Assembly: GCF_003664255.1 (NCBI RefSeq)
Contig: NZ_RCCV01000002.1
Coordinates: forward strand, 684,501 to 748,500
Length of the DNA stretch: 64,000 nt
From: Micromonospora sp. M71_S20
GTDB taxonomy: Bacteria; Actinomycetota; Actinomycetes; Mycobacteriales; Micromonosporaceae
Reading direction: 5' to 3'
In this document: positions 52,497 to 61,432 of the stretch, one piece after another
Layout: each line of letters opens with the position of its first letter
How positions within the stretch are numbered: the stretch's first letter is position 1
Position numbers and translations under genes: made by a program
Notes under the pieces: generated by a model
Seen by the model: the letters and a program-made list of their open reading frames with translations, nothing else
Databases searched by the model: none
What the model was told of the DNA's origin: nothing

Positions 52497-52913
52497 ATGG
52501 GTTCCGTAGAGGTTTCGCCGCAGATGGCCTTCGCACGTTTCGTGCGGCGCGCCATCGACGACGCCCGCGAGGAACGCGGCTGGACCGTCACCGACCTGGC
52601 GTCCCACACGGGCGTCGGTCGGTCGACCGTGTTCCGTTGGCTCGCCGGGGACTGGCAGGACTACCCCGAACTGGCGAAGGTGCGCGGCTTCTGCGCAGCA
52701 CTGGACCTGCCGGTCGCGGCGGCGTTCCGCGCGCTCGGCCTGCCCGACGCCGGTCCCGCGCCCCGCCGGCGCGTCGACGACGGCCCGGTCGAGGCGGACG
52801 TCCGGGTGATCCTGCAACGGTTGGCCGACCCCACCGTGCCCGCCGAGGAGAAGCACCACATCCGCGACCTGCTGCGCTACCTGGCCCGCCGCCCGATCCG
52901 CCGCGCCGGCTGA
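52497..52913 (+). CDS. Small XRE-type helix-turn-helix regulator
   Basis: 138 residues. The N-terminal XRE fold is seen in 'WTVTDLASHTGVGRSTVFRW' followed by 'GFCAALDLPVAAAFRALGL'. The C-terminal helix bundle 'ADVRVILQRLADPTVPAEEK' may dimerise. ATG at 52,497 with GCAGGG upstream. It stands alone, with no toxin partner beside it, so it is not an obvious antitoxin. Confidence 0.85.
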   Translation: MGSVEVSPQMAFARFVRRAIDDAREERGWTVTDLASHTGVGRSTVFRWLAGDWQDYPELAKVRGFCAALDLPVAAAFRALGLPDAGPAPRRRVDDGPVEADVRVILQRLADPTVPAEEKHHIRDLLRYLARRPIRRAG

Positions 52914-52940
52914 GCGGCCCACCGGCGCGAACGCGGCCCA

Positions 52941-52974
52941 CCCGATCCACCGTGCCGCCCGATCCACCGTGCCG
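52941..52974. repeat. 17-bp tandem duplication with GTGCCGCC-type tail
   Basis: CCCGATCCACCGTGCCG occurs twice in exact tandem (52,941-52,957 and 52,958-52,974). It is followed to about 53,000 by imperfect 8-9-base GTGCCGCC units. Non-coding gap. Confidence 0.8.
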
Positions 52975-53028
52975 CCGTGCCGCTGTGCCGCCGTGCCGCC
53001 GCCAGGCTCCCTCCCCGGCTTCCCCCCT

Positions 53029-53089
53029 GGTGATCAGGACGCCATGGACGCTACCCGGCGCTCTTGACGTCCACGGTGTCCTGATCACC
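53029..53089. repeat. 22-bp inverted repeat (GGTGATCAGGAC type)
   Basis: GGTGATCAGGACGCCATGGA-CG (53,029-53,050) and CGTCCACGGTGTCCTGATCA-CC (53,068-53,089) pair at 20 of 22 positions around a 17-base loop. It lies between convergent genes and could be a shared terminator, or a member of a dispersed palindrome family. Confidence 0.8.
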
Positions 53090-53126
53090 TTCGGCTGATG
53101 CGGCCTCGGGCCGGCATCCGGCGAGG

Positions 53127-54227
53127 TCAGGGCACGGTGAGCGTGAACTCGGCGGTCCGCACCACGCCTGCGACCTGGAAGTCCAGGTAGAGCCGGTACC
53201 GGCCCGGGTCGGGCGCGGTCACCCAGAACGTCACCGCGCCGTCGACGGGCTGCGGTTCGGGGTGGACGTGCAGGTAGCCGAGATCCCCCTCGCGCAGGGC
53301 GACCAGGTGCCCGTACGCGCCGAGGTAGCGCTCCAGCGCCGGGCGTCCGCCGGCCGAGTCGACGCGGAAGGCCAGCGGCACGGTCACGCCGGCCTGCGGG
53401 GTGCCCTGGTAGCTGACGGTGAACCCGTCGACCGTGGCGGAGGACGCCGGTGCCGGCAGCGGCCTCGGCTGGTAGCCGCCCGGCGCGGTCAGGTCGACCC
53501 CGAGGGTCACCGCGGTCTGCCGGCCGTCGTCGGCGAGCGCGGTGAAGTCGGCGTACGCCCGCCAGACCCCCGGCTGCGGCAGGGTCAGCGGCACCGACCA
53601 GGTGCCGTCTGCCGCCATCGTCGGGTGCAGGTGCTGGTAGCCGGTCAGGTCGCGACGCACCACGATCAGGTGCATCGGCTTGTCGTGCACGACCGCGAAC
53701 CGGGTCACCGGGCGGCGTTGCGCGTCCCGCACCAGGAAGCGCAGCTCGCCCGGGCGGCCGGCGGTGAACGCGGCGGCCACGGGGGTGAGCGTGTAGCCCG
53801 CCGAGCTGATCGAGAGGCCGGCGGCCTGCGCCGCCGCGGCCTGGTCGACGCCGTGCTCGTGGGCGCCCGTGCCGGGCGCGTGGCTGTGACCGGTGAGGGC
53901 GCTGTCCGCTCCCACCGCCGCGGACGGGCCGCCGCCTTCGAGGCGACCGAGGCCGAAGCCGAGCAGGACGGCGAGCACCAACCCGCCGACGACCAACGCC
54001 AGCCGGACGGTGCTGCGATCCGGCACGGCCGACACGTACTCCGCCTCGGCGGGCGCCTGCTCCAACGAGGCCGGCGCAGCGCCCGACGCGACCGGCGCAG
54101 GGCTCGACGCGACCGGCGCCTGGTCCGGCGCGGTCGGCACGCGCTCCGGCGCGGTCGATGCGTGGTCCGGCGCGGCCGACACCCGGTCAGGCACCGCCGC
54201 CGTCCCGGTCGCGAACGGGCTGCTCAT
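53127..54227 (-). CDS. Membrane-anchored His-rich protein (YtkA/FixH-like beta domains)
   Basis: 366 residues. An Ala/Pro-rich cytoplasmic head of about 70 residues is followed by one membrane helix ('VRLALVVGGLVLAVLLGFGL', about 73-93), then a His-rich linker 'GHSHAPGTGAHEHG' and beta-sandwich domains with 'HDKPMHLIVVRRDLTGYQHL' and 'GDLGYLHVHPEP'. The arrangement of His and Met outside the membrane resembles copper-handling proteins, so metal binding is plausible (inference). ATG at 54,227. Confidence 0.75.
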   Translation of the reverse strand: MSSPFATGTAAVPDRVSAAPDHASTAPERVPTAPDQAPVASSPAPVASGAAPASLEQAPAEAEYVSAVPDRSTVRLALVVGGLVLAVLLGFGLGRLEGGGPSAAVGADSALTGHSHAPGTGAHEHGVDQAAAAQAAGLSISSAGYTLTPVAAAFTAGRPGELRFLVRDAQRRPVTRFAVVHDKPMHLIVVRRDLTGYQHLHPTMAADGTWSVPLTLPQPGVWRAYADFTALADDGRQTAVTLGVDLTAPGGYQPRPLPAPASSATVDGFTVSYQGTPQAGVTVPLAFRVDSAGGRPALERYLGAYGHLVALREGDLGYLHVHPEPQPVDGAVTFWVTAPDPGRYRLYLDFQVAGVVRTAEFTLTVP

Positions 54228-54409
54228 CGGTCATGCCGCCCACGCTACCGCCCGTGGCCACCGCGCCGGCCCGCCGGTGGCGCGGCGTGGCGACGGTCGC
54301 AGTCCGCCCCCGCCGGGAACTTTCCCTGCCGGTCCGGCCACGACGTCGCCGCCGCTCGGGCCTCTCCGCGGCGGCATCGGCGGCCGGGCACGGCCGACGG
54401 AGACGGCTG

Positions 54410-56608
54410 TCAGCCGGCCACGGCCAGCGCGAGCGGGAGCACGTCGGGGGCGCCGGCCCGGCGCAGCTCCCGGGCGACCATCGTCATCGTCCAGCCCGAG
54501 TCGACCAGGTCGTCGACGAGGAGCACCGGCCCGTCGAGCCCGGCGAGGGCGTCGGCCAGCTCGTCCGGCACGGCGAAGGCGCCGTGCAGGGCGCGTACCC
54601 GCTGGGCGCTGTTGCCGCGCGGGCCGCCGGCCGGCGCGCCCGTCGGCGTCACCTGGCCGAGCAGCGGCAACCGGCCCACGGCGGCGATCCGCTCGGCGAG
54701 CGAGCCGACCAGCCGGGGCCGGCCGCGCGAGCCGACCGCGACCACACCGACCGGGCGGCGCGGCCACCGCTCGTCGCCGTGCGCCCACGCCTTGAGCACC
54801 TCGACCACGGCGGCGGCCACGTCGTCGGGGACGACGGCGTCGGCCGCCTCCGGCCCGACCAGGTCGCGCAGCCGGCCGCCCCACCCCAGGTCGGACAGCC
54901 GCCCCACCGCGCGCCCCGGCAGCGCCTGCTCCGCCGGGGCGATCCGCCCCTTCAGCGGTACGCCCACCGCCTCCAGCCCGGTCGGCCAGAGCTTCTTCGG
55001 CGTGATCTCCACCCCCGGCCGGCCGAGGAAGGTCTGTGCGGCGGTCAGCGCCACGTCCGACACGTCGGCTGTGAACAACGGGCCGGCGCAACGGTCGCAC
55101 CGGCCGCAGTCGGCGGCCCCGGCGTCGTCCAGGCACTCACGCAGGTAGCGCAGCCGGCAGTCGGGGGTCCTCGCGTACTCCCGCATGGCCTGCTGCTCGG
55201 CGGTGCGCGCCTCGGCGACGCGGCGCAGCCGGGCCTCGTCGTAGACCCAGGGTTCCCCGGTGGCGAGCCAGCCGCCGCGCACCCGGCGGACCGCGCCGTC
55301 GACGTCGAGCACCTTGAGCATCAGCTCCAGCCGGGCCCGGCGCAGGTCGACGATCGGTTCGAGCGCCTGGGTGGAGAGCGGGCGGTCGGTACGCAGGGCG
55401 GCCAGGACGGCGCGGACCTGCTCCTCCGGCGGGAAGGCGAGCGAGGCGAAGTAGCGCCAGATGGCGGCGTCCTCGGTGCCGGGCAGCAGCAGCACCTCGG
55501 CGTGCGCGACGGCCCGGCCCGCGCGGCCGACCTGCTGGTAGTACGCGATCGGCGACGGCGGCGCGCCGAGGTGCACCACGAAGCCGAGGTCGGGCTTGTC
55601 GAAGCCCATGCCCAGCGCGCTCGTGGCCACCAGCGCCTTGATCTTGTTGTCCAGCAGGTCCTGCTCGGCGGCCCGCCGGTCGGCGTCCTCGGCCTGCCCC
55701 GTGTAGGAGGCGACGGCGTAGCCCCGGGAACGCAGGAACTCCGCGGTCTCGCCCGCCGCGGCGACCGTCAGCGTGTAGATGATGCCCGAGCCGGGGAGCC
55801 GGTCCAGGTGGTCGGCGAGCCACGCCAGCCGGTACGCCGGGCTCGGCAACTCGACCACGCCGAGGCGCAGCGACTCCCGGTCCAGGCTGCCGCGCAGCAC
55901 GAGGGCGTCGCCCAGCTGCTCCGCCACGTCGGCGGTGACCCGGGCGTTGGCGGTGGCCGTGGTGGCCAGCACCGGGGTGCGCTCGGGCAGGTTGCCCAGG
56001 AAGGTACGCAGCCGCCGGTAGTCCGGCCGGAAGTCGTGCCCCCAGTCGGAGACGCAGTGCGCCTCGTCGACCACCAGCAGGCCCGTGGTGGCCGCCAGCT
56101 TCGGCAGCACGGTGTCCCGGAAGTCCGGATTGTTGAGCCGCTCCGGGCTGATCAGCAGCACGTCCACGGCGCCGGCGTGGATCTCGGCGGTGATCTCGTC
56201 CCACTCGTCGAGGTTGGCGGAGTTGATGGTGCGGGCCCGGATGCCGGCCCGGGCCGCGGACTCGACCTGGTTGCGCATGAGCGCCAGCAGCGGCGAGACG
56301 ATCACGGTGGGCCCGGCGACGCCGTCGCCGGGCAGCGCCCGCTCGCGCGCCGGCGCGGAGACACCGCCCCGGCCTCCCTCGGGCGGCGGGCCACCGCCCT
56401 GGTCGCGCTCGCGCAGCAGGGCGGTGGCCACGAAGTAGACCGCCGACTTGCCCCACCCGGTGCGCTGCACGCAGAGGACCCGACGGCGGTCGACCACCAG
56501 CGCCTCGATCGCCCGCCACTGGTCCTCCCGGAGCCGGGCGTGCTCGCCGGCCAACCGCCGCAGCACCGCCTCGGCCCGCTCCCGTACCGCCGTCCGATCC
56601 TGACTCAT
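54410..56608 (-). CDS. recQ: RecQ-family DNA helicase fused to a phosphoribosyltransferase domain
   Basis: 732 residues. Helicase part: Walker A 'QRTGWGKSAVYFVA', DEAH in 'VVDEAHCVSDWGHDFRPDY', 'TTATANARV', and motif VI 'QQVGRAGRA'. The RQC zinc cluster appears as 'CLDDAGAADCGRCDRC' with an upstream Cys. The last about 160 residues carry a PRPP-binding motif 'VLLVDDLVDSGWTMTMVARE', the fold of purine/orotate phosphoribosyltransferases. This fusion occurs in other actinobacteria, as I recall. Whether the transferase part binds a nucleotide as an effector is unknown. Confidence 0.92.
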   Translation of the reverse strand: MSQDRTAVRERAEAVLRRLAGEHARLREDQWRAIEALVVDRRRVLCVQRTGWGKSAVYFVATALLRERDQGGGPPPEGGRGGVSAPARERALPGDGVAGPTVIVSPLLALMRNQVESAARAGIRARTINSANLDEWDEITAEIHAGAVDVLLISPERLNNPDFRDTVLPKLAATTGLLVVDEAHCVSDWGHDFRPDYRRLRTFLGNLPERTPVLATTATANARVTADVAEQLGDALVLRGSLDRESLRLGVVELPSPAYRLAWLADHLDRLPGSGIIYTLTVAAAGETAEFLRSRGYAVASYTGQAEDADRRAAEQDLLDNKIKALVATSALGMGFDKPDLGFVVHLGAPPSPIAYYQQVGRAGRAVAHAEVLLLPGTEDAAIWRYFASLAFPPEEQVRAVLAALRTDRPLSTQALEPIVDLRRARLELMLKVLDVDGAVRRVRGGWLATGEPWVYDEARLRRVAEARTAEQQAMREYARTPDCRLRYLRECLDDAGAADCGRCDRCAGPLFTADVSDVALTAAQTFLGRPGVEITPKKLWPTGLEAVGVPLKGRIAPAEQALPGRAVGRLSDLGWGGRLRDLVGPEAADAVVPDDVAAAVVEVLKAWAHGDERWPRRPVGVVAVGSRGRPRLVGSLAERIAAVGRLPLLGQVTPTGAPAGGPRGNSAQRVRALHGAFAVPDELADALAGLDGPVLLVDDLVDSGWTMTMVARELRRAGAPDVLPLALAVAG

Positions 56609-56894
56609 CCGGCATTTCTACCAGCTACGACGGACGTTCCCGCCGGCCGAGAGCGGACGGGCGGCCAGGGACGTCGCGTCCGCGCCGGTCCGCCGGCCAT
56701 GGACGGCCCGCGTCCGGCGTCGGGACGGGCACCCGGCGCCCGGGGAGGGGCGACACGGCCCGGCTGTCAGAACCGGACCAACGGTGGCGATCCGCCGATC
56801 CGGGCGCACACGGCGCCCACGGCGCGGGCGGGCGGCTGACGGTGACCTCGTGCCAAGATCTGCGGCGGCGACAGTCCAACCAGGAAAGAGAACA

Positions 56895-57746
56895 ATGCGA
56901 ATGACGCAACGAACCGGCACCGCCGGACGGGTCCGGCGGGTCGCGACGGCCGCGGCCGTCCTGCTGGCCGCGACCTCCCTGCTGGCCGGATGTGGCGACG
57001 ACGACACCCAGGACTCCCCGGCGGCCTCCTCGCCGGTCCCGTCGGCATCCCCGTCGGCCAACCCGAAGAGCACGCTCCTGGCCGCGGTGCCGGACGAGGA
57101 GGACCCGGCCTTCCGGTTCAGCGGCAGCGACCCGACCGGTGTCGTCACCGGCGTGGTGGACCCGGCGGGCAAGGGCATGGACCTCACCGTGACCGAGAAG
57201 GACGAGAAACTCGACTTCACGATGAAGCTGTCCTTCCGCCTGATCGAGCAGCGCTCCTGGATGAAGGTGAGCTTCGACGGCGCCGAGGAGCTCAGCAGCA
57301 TGCTGAAGCTGCCGAAGAAGTGGATGGAGCTGGACCACGCGAAGCTGACCGACCCGGCCAGCGTGCCCTACTACGAGGGTGCCGACCCGGGCAACACCGG
57401 CGCGATCCTCGGGGCGGCGGGGGACACCGTGACGGACCAGGGCGGCGGGACCTACACCGGGACGGTGGACCTGACCCACGGCGAGCACGTGCGCCAGGCC
57501 ATGGCGGACGCCGTGGACGTCGACGCGCTCGGCGCCGCGGCGAAGACGATCCCGTTCACGGCCGTCGTCGGGGCGGACGGGAACCTCACCTCGCTCACCC
57601 TGGAGATCCCGGCGGCCGGCAAGAACAAGGCCACGAAGTACGTCGTGAAGTACTTCGACTTCGGCAAGGCCCCGAAGGTCGTCGTGCCGACGGGCAGCCA
57701 GGCGCAGAAGGCGCCGGCGTCGGCGTACGAGCTGCTGAACGGCTGA
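56895..57746 (+). CDS. Secreted lipoprotein, LppX/LprG-like fold candidate
   Basis: 283 residues. The signal peptide ends in lipobox LLAGC (Cys at about residue 33), then comes an Asp/Ser/Pro linker. The mature part 'GVVTGVVDPAGKGMDLTVTE', 'KLSFRLIEQRSWMKVSFDGA' and 'KKWMELDHAKLTDP' has the alternating strand pattern of lipid-binding LprG/LppX-type proteins and of related actinobacterial lipoproteins. No catalytic residues are seen. ATG behind AGGAAAGAG. A long terminator follows. Confidence 0.82.
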   Translation: MRMTQRTGTAGRVRRVATAAAVLLAATSLLAGCGDDDTQDSPAASSPVPSASPSANPKSTLLAAVPDEEDPAFRFSGSDPTGVVTGVVDPAGKGMDLTVTEKDEKLDFTMKLSFRLIEQRSWMKVSFDGAEELSSMLKLPKKWMELDHAKLTDPASVPYYEGADPGNTGAILGAAGDTVTDQGGGTYTGTVDLTHGEHVRQAMADAVDVDALGAAAKTIPFTAVVGADGNLTSLTLEIPAAGKNKATKYVVKYFDFGKAPKVVVPTGSQAQKAPASAYELLNG

Positions 57747-57832
57747 CGTACGCGGACACGGGCAGACGGGGTCGCGGTCGCACGAGGGGGCCGCGGCCCC
57801 GTCGCGTACGCGTTGGCGCTCCCGTCCACGCG

Positions 57833-57893
57833 CAGGCCCCGCCGATGACGAGCCGTCGCCGGGCGGCGGCAGCTTCGTCATCGGCGGGGCCTG
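57833..57893. terminator. Long bidirectional terminator, 19-bp perfect stem
   Basis: CAGGCCCCGCCGATGACGA (57,833-57,851) pairs exactly with TCGTCATCGGCGGGGCCTG (57,875-57,893). The 23-base loop has partial self-complementarity. It lies between the convergent lipoprotein gene and the liv operon. Confidence 0.9.
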
Positions 57894-57904
57894 AGCCCGC
57901 GCCG

Positions 57905-59032
57905 TCAGGGGCGGCGGGACGGGGTGCGCAGGGAGTGCCGCAGGAGTGCCAGGCGCGGGGCGAGGCTGGCCAGGCCGCCGGGGAAGAAGTAGACGGCCAG
58001 GATGAAGACCGTGCCGAGCACGAAGAGCGGCTGGGACAGCGGGTTGCTCAGGAACGCCGGCAGGGCCTCCACCGCGTCGGACGTGCCGAACGCGACCAGC
58101 CGGTGGTCCAGGTACATGTAGAGGATGCCGCCGATCACCGGGCCCCACCGGGTGCCCGGCCCGCCGAGCACGACCATGACCAGCAGCGCCAGGGTCCACT
58201 CGGAGGAGGTGATGTGTGGCGAGGCGCCGCCCACGATCAGGACGTAGACCGCGCCGCCGGCCGCCGCGAGGCCGCCGGCCAGGGTGAACGCCACCAGCTT
58301 GAACCGGTACGGGTCGAGCCCCAGCACCCCGATCCGCCGCTCGTCGTCGCGCAGGCCGGCGAGCACCCGCCCGGTCGGCGAGCCCGACACCCGGTGCACC
58401 ACGAAGACCACCACGACCAGGTACGCCAGCGCCAGCCAGTAGAGGTTGACGGTGTTGGTGACCCCGACCAGCCCCTCGGGCAGCCCGGACACGTCCAGCG
58501 GCAGCCCTTCCTCGCCGCCGGTGAGCCCGCCGAAGTCGCGGGCCACCAGGATCGCCCCGACCTGGGCGAAGGCGAGCGTCACCATGGCGAACGCGATGCC
58601 GACCGTACGCAGCGCCACCGCGCCGAGCAGCGCGGCGAGGATCGTCCCGCCGGTGATCGCGAGCAGCGCGGCCTGCCACAGCGGCAGTCCCGCCTTGGTG
58701 ACGAGGATGTCGGTGCCGTAGACGCCGGCGGCGAAGTAGAGGGCGTGCCCGAAGGAGAGCATCCCGGTCCGCCCGAAGAGCAGGTCGTACCCGGCGGCCA
58801 GCCCGCCGAAGACCAGGCAGACGGCGAGCAGTTGCAGAGTGCCCGGGGAGTTGAGCGCCCCCTCGAAGACGCCCGGCAGGTGCAGCGTGGAGTAGGGCAG
58901 GATCAGCGCGACCAGCAGCGCGACCAGCGGCAGGAACGGGCGCAGCCCGTGCCACCGCCGGCGCCCCGGCGTCAGCTCGTCGGGCACCGCCGCGGGCGGC
59001 GCCGGAACCTCGGGGCTCTTGACCTCGGTCAT
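57905..59032 (-). CDS. livM: Branched-chain amino-acid ABC transporter permease LivM
   Basis: 375 residues, about ten membrane helices. LivM-type signatures: 'GRTGMLSFGHALYFAAGVYG', 'ALRTVGIAFAMVTLAFAQVG', and the EAA-like cytoplasmic loop 'RVLAGLRDDERRIGVLGLDP'. It has a Pro-rich N-terminal head of about 30 residues. ATG overlaps the livH stop (ATGA). Pairs with LivH to form the channel. Confidence 0.93.
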   Translation of the reverse strand: MTEVKSPEVPAPPAAVPDELTPGRRRWHGLRPFLPLVALLVALILPYSTLHLPGVFEGALNSPGTLQLLAVCLVFGGLAAGYDLLFGRTGMLSFGHALYFAAGVYGTDILVTKAGLPLWQAALLAITGGTILAALLGAVALRTVGIAFAMVTLAFAQVGAILVARDFGGLTGGEEGLPLDVSGLPEGLVGVTNTVNLYWLALAYLVVVVFVVHRVSGSPTGRVLAGLRDDERRIGVLGLDPYRFKLVAFTLAGGLAAAGGAVYVLIVGGASPHITSSEWTLALLVMVVLGGPGTRWGPVIGGILYMYLDHRLVAFGTSDAVEALPAFLSNPLSQPLFVLGTVFILAVYFFPGGLASLAPRLALLRHSLRTPSRRP

Positions 59033-59919
59033 GCCGTTGCCACCTTTCCGGCGATGCCCTGCGGGCGCAGCAGCAGCACCACGGCCAGCAGCGCGACCAC
59101 GCAGATGTCGCCCAGCCCGGAGGTGCCGTAGTAGTTGACGAACTGTTGGGTCAGGCCGACGGCGACCGCCGCGTACGCGGACCCGATCACCGAGCCCATC
59201 CCGCCGATGACCACGACGATGAACGCGAAGATCAGCAGCGAGCCGCCCTGTCCGGGCGAGACGGTGCCGAAGTAGACGCCGCCGAGCGCGCCGGCCAGCG
59301 CCGCCGCCGCCCCGCCGATCGCGAAGACCAGGGTGAACGCCTTGCGCACGTCGATGCCGAGCGCGGTGACCATCTCCCGGTTCTCCACGCCGGCCCGGAT
59401 CACCAGGCCGTAGCGGGTCCAGCGGAGGAAGGCCAGGATCGCGCCGAGCACCAGCACCGCGGCGATGATCAGCAGCAGGCCGCCGTTGGGCACGTTGGCG
59501 CCGAGGATTCCGGTGACCTGCCGGGTCCACTCGGGGCGCGGGAACGGCCGGGCGTCCGCGCCCCAGGTCGCCTGGAGCAGCGCCACGCCGGCCAGCGAGA
59601 GGCCGACGGTGACCAGCACCTGCTCGATGGTGCGGGAGTAGAGCGGCCGGATCAGCACCAGCTCGACGAGTACCGCCACCAGCGTGCCGGCGGCCACCCC
59701 GAAGGCGACCGCGACCACGAAGCCGAAGCCGTCCGATCCGGCCCCGGGCAGGTTGCCGGCCGCCCACCAGGTCCCGTACGCGCCGACGCCGAGGAAGACG
59801 CCGTGTGCGAAGTTGAGCACGTCGGCCAGGCCGAAGACCAGGGAGAGTCCGCTGGCGACCAGGAAGTAGAGCGCCGCCAGGCCGAGCCCGGTCAGCGTCA
59901 ACAGGATGACGGTGTCCAT
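59029..59919 (-). CDS. livH: Branched-chain amino-acid ABC transporter permease LivH
   Basis: 296 residues. 'VASGLSLVFGLADVLNFAHG' and 'FLRWTRYGLVIRAGVENREM' plus 'TALGIDVRKAFTLVFAIGGA' are the family's conserved blocks. Its start overlaps the livF stop, and its stop overlaps the livM start. Confidence 0.93.
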   Translation of the reverse strand: MDTVILLTLTGLGLAALYFLVASGLSLVFGLADVLNFAHGVFLGVGAYGTWWAAGNLPGAGSDGFGFVVAVAFGVAAGTLVAVLVELVLIRPLYSRTIEQVLVTVGLSLAGVALLQATWGADARPFPRPEWTRQVTGILGANVPNGGLLLIIAAVLVLGAILAFLRWTRYGLVIRAGVENREMVTALGIDVRKAFTLVFAIGGAAAALAGALGGVYFGTVSPGQGGSLLIFAFIVVVIGGMGSVIGSAYAAVAVGLTQQFVNYYGTSGLGDICVVALLAVVLLLRPQGIAGKVATA

Positions 59920-60683
59920 CAGTGCTGGTCCTTCCGCGCACCGGCCGGCGTACCGGCGGGGTGATGCCCCTCCGCCGAGCCGACGCCCAGCAGCGACTTG
60001 GTCAGGGCTGTCTCCAGCAGCAGTTCCTGCGCGTCGCCGGTCCAGGCGACCTGGCCGGCGGCCAGCACGACCGCGTCCCGGGCGAGCCGCCGGACCACGG
60101 CGAGGTTCTGCTCGACCAACAGCACCGGCACGGACTCGGCGACCCGTTCCAGCACCTCGGCCACCTCGGTCACCACCTTCGGCGCGAGCCCCTTGGTCGG
60201 CTCGTCGACCAGCAGCAGTCGGTTGTCGTTGAGCAGCACCCGGCCGATCGCGAGCATCTGCTGCTGCCCGCCGGAGAGCGAGCCGGCCCGTTGCCGTCCG
60301 CGCCGGTCCAGCTCGGGAAAGAGCGCGAAGACCTTGTCGTACGCCGGGGTGCTGCCCCGCCGCTCGGCGAGCCGGAGGTTCTCCGCGACGGTGAGCCCGG
60401 CGAAGACGCACCGGTCCTCCGGCACGTAGCCCAGCCCCCCGCGGACCAGCCGGTGGGTCGGCCGGGCCAGCAGGCTCTGGGCGCCCATCCGGACGGCGCC
60501 CCGGACCTCGCCGGCGGGCGGGGTGAGGCCGACGATCGCGCGCAGCGTGGTCGTCTTGCCGACGCCGTTGCGCCCGAGCAGGACGGTGACGCCGGTCGGG
60601 GCGACCGTGAAGGACACCCCCTGGAGGATGTGCAGCCCGGCGATGCGGACCGACAGGTTCTCCACGCTGAGAATGGGTTCCAC
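59919..60683 (-). CDS. livF: ABC transporter ATP-binding protein LivF
   Basis: 254 residues. Walker A 'LLGRNGVGKTTTLRAIVG', signature 'SLSGGQQQMLAIGRVLL', Walker B 'RLLLVDEPTKGLAP', and an H-loop position reading Gln in 'VPVLLVEQN', as is usual for LivF. GTG start overlaps the livG stop (TAGTG). Confidence 0.93.
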   Translation of the reverse strand: MEPILSVENLSVRIAGLHILQGVSFTVAPTGVTVLLGRNGVGKTTTLRAIVGLTPPAGEVRGAVRMGAQSLLARPTHRLVRGGLGYVPEDRCVFAGLTVAENLRLAERRGSTPAYDKVFALFPELDRRGRQRAGSLSGGQQQMLAIGRVLLNDNRLLLVDEPTKGLAPKVVTEVAEVLERVAESVPVLLVEQNLAVVRRLARDAVVLAAGQVAWTGDAQELLLETALTKSLLGVGSAEGHHPAGTPAGARKDQH

Positions 60684-61426
60684 TAGAGCGACTCCCCCAG
60701 GTAGGCCTCTTGCACGGTGGGGTTGGCCATCACGGTCTCCGGGGTGTCGCAGGCCAGCAGCGCGCCGTGGTGCATCACGGCGATCCGGTCGGCCAGCTCC
60801 AGGATGACGTCCATGTGGTGCTCGACCATCAGCACCGACCGGCCGCTGTCGCCGGTGAGCGAGCGGATCACCGAGACCAGCTCGGGCACGTCCTCGGCGC
60901 TGACCCCGGCCATCGGCTCGTCGAGCAGCATGACCCGGGGCTCCCCGGCGAGCAGCAGGGCGATCTCCAGCTTCCGCTTCTCGCCGTGGGCGAGGGTGCC
61001 GGCCAGCGCCGTACCCCGGTGGGCGAGGCCGACGCGGTCGAGCGCCGCGTCGGCGGCGGCGGCGACCTCCCGGTCGGCCGCCGCCCGCCGCCACAGCTTC
61101 ATCGAGCCCCCGCGGTGCGCCTGCACGGCGAGCCGGACGTTCTCCCGCACGCTGAGCGAACCGAAGACCGAGGATGCCTGGAAGGTGCGGCCGAGGCCGA
61201 GACGGGCCCGCTTGTGCGGCGGCAGGGAGCCGATGTCCTGCCCGTCGAGGGTGATCCGACCTTCCGTGGCCCGGCGTATGCCGGTGATCAGGTTGAACAG
61301 TGAGGTCTTGCCGGCGCCGTTGGGCCCGATGACGCCGAGGAACTCCCCGGGCGCCAGGTCCAGGTAGACGCTGTCGACGATGGCGACCTCACCGATCCGC
61401 CAGGTCAGACCGCGGGTGGCGAGCAT
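60683..61426 (-). CDS. livG: ABC transporter ATP-binding protein LivG
   Basis: 247 residues. Walker A 'GVIGPNGAGKTSLFNLITG', the LivG 'GLGRTFQASSVFGSLSVREN' block, signature region 'TLAHGEKRKLEIALLLAGEP' (LAHGE in place of LSGGQ, usual in LivG), Walker B 'VMLLDEPMAGVS', and 'LMVEHHMDVILELADRI'. It follows livK by six bases. Confidence 0.94.
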   Translation of the reverse strand: MLATRGLTWRIGEVAIVDSVYLDLAPGEFLGVIGPNGAGKTSLFNLITGIRRATEGRITLDGQDIGSLPPHKRARLGLGRTFQASSVFGSLSVRENVRLAVQAHRGGSMKLWRRAAADREVAAAADAALDRVGLAHRGTALAGTLAHGEKRKLEIALLLAGEPRVMLLDEPMAGVSAEDVPELVSVIRSLTGDSGRSVLMVEHHMDVILELADRIAVMHHGALLACDTPETVMANPTVQEAYLGESL

Positions 61427-61432
61427 CCGGTG

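Noticed and set aside
52497-52913. XRE regulator considered as an antitoxin
   Set aside because: No toxin-like gene adjoins it. The neighbours are a methyltransferase and a non-coding repeat stretch.
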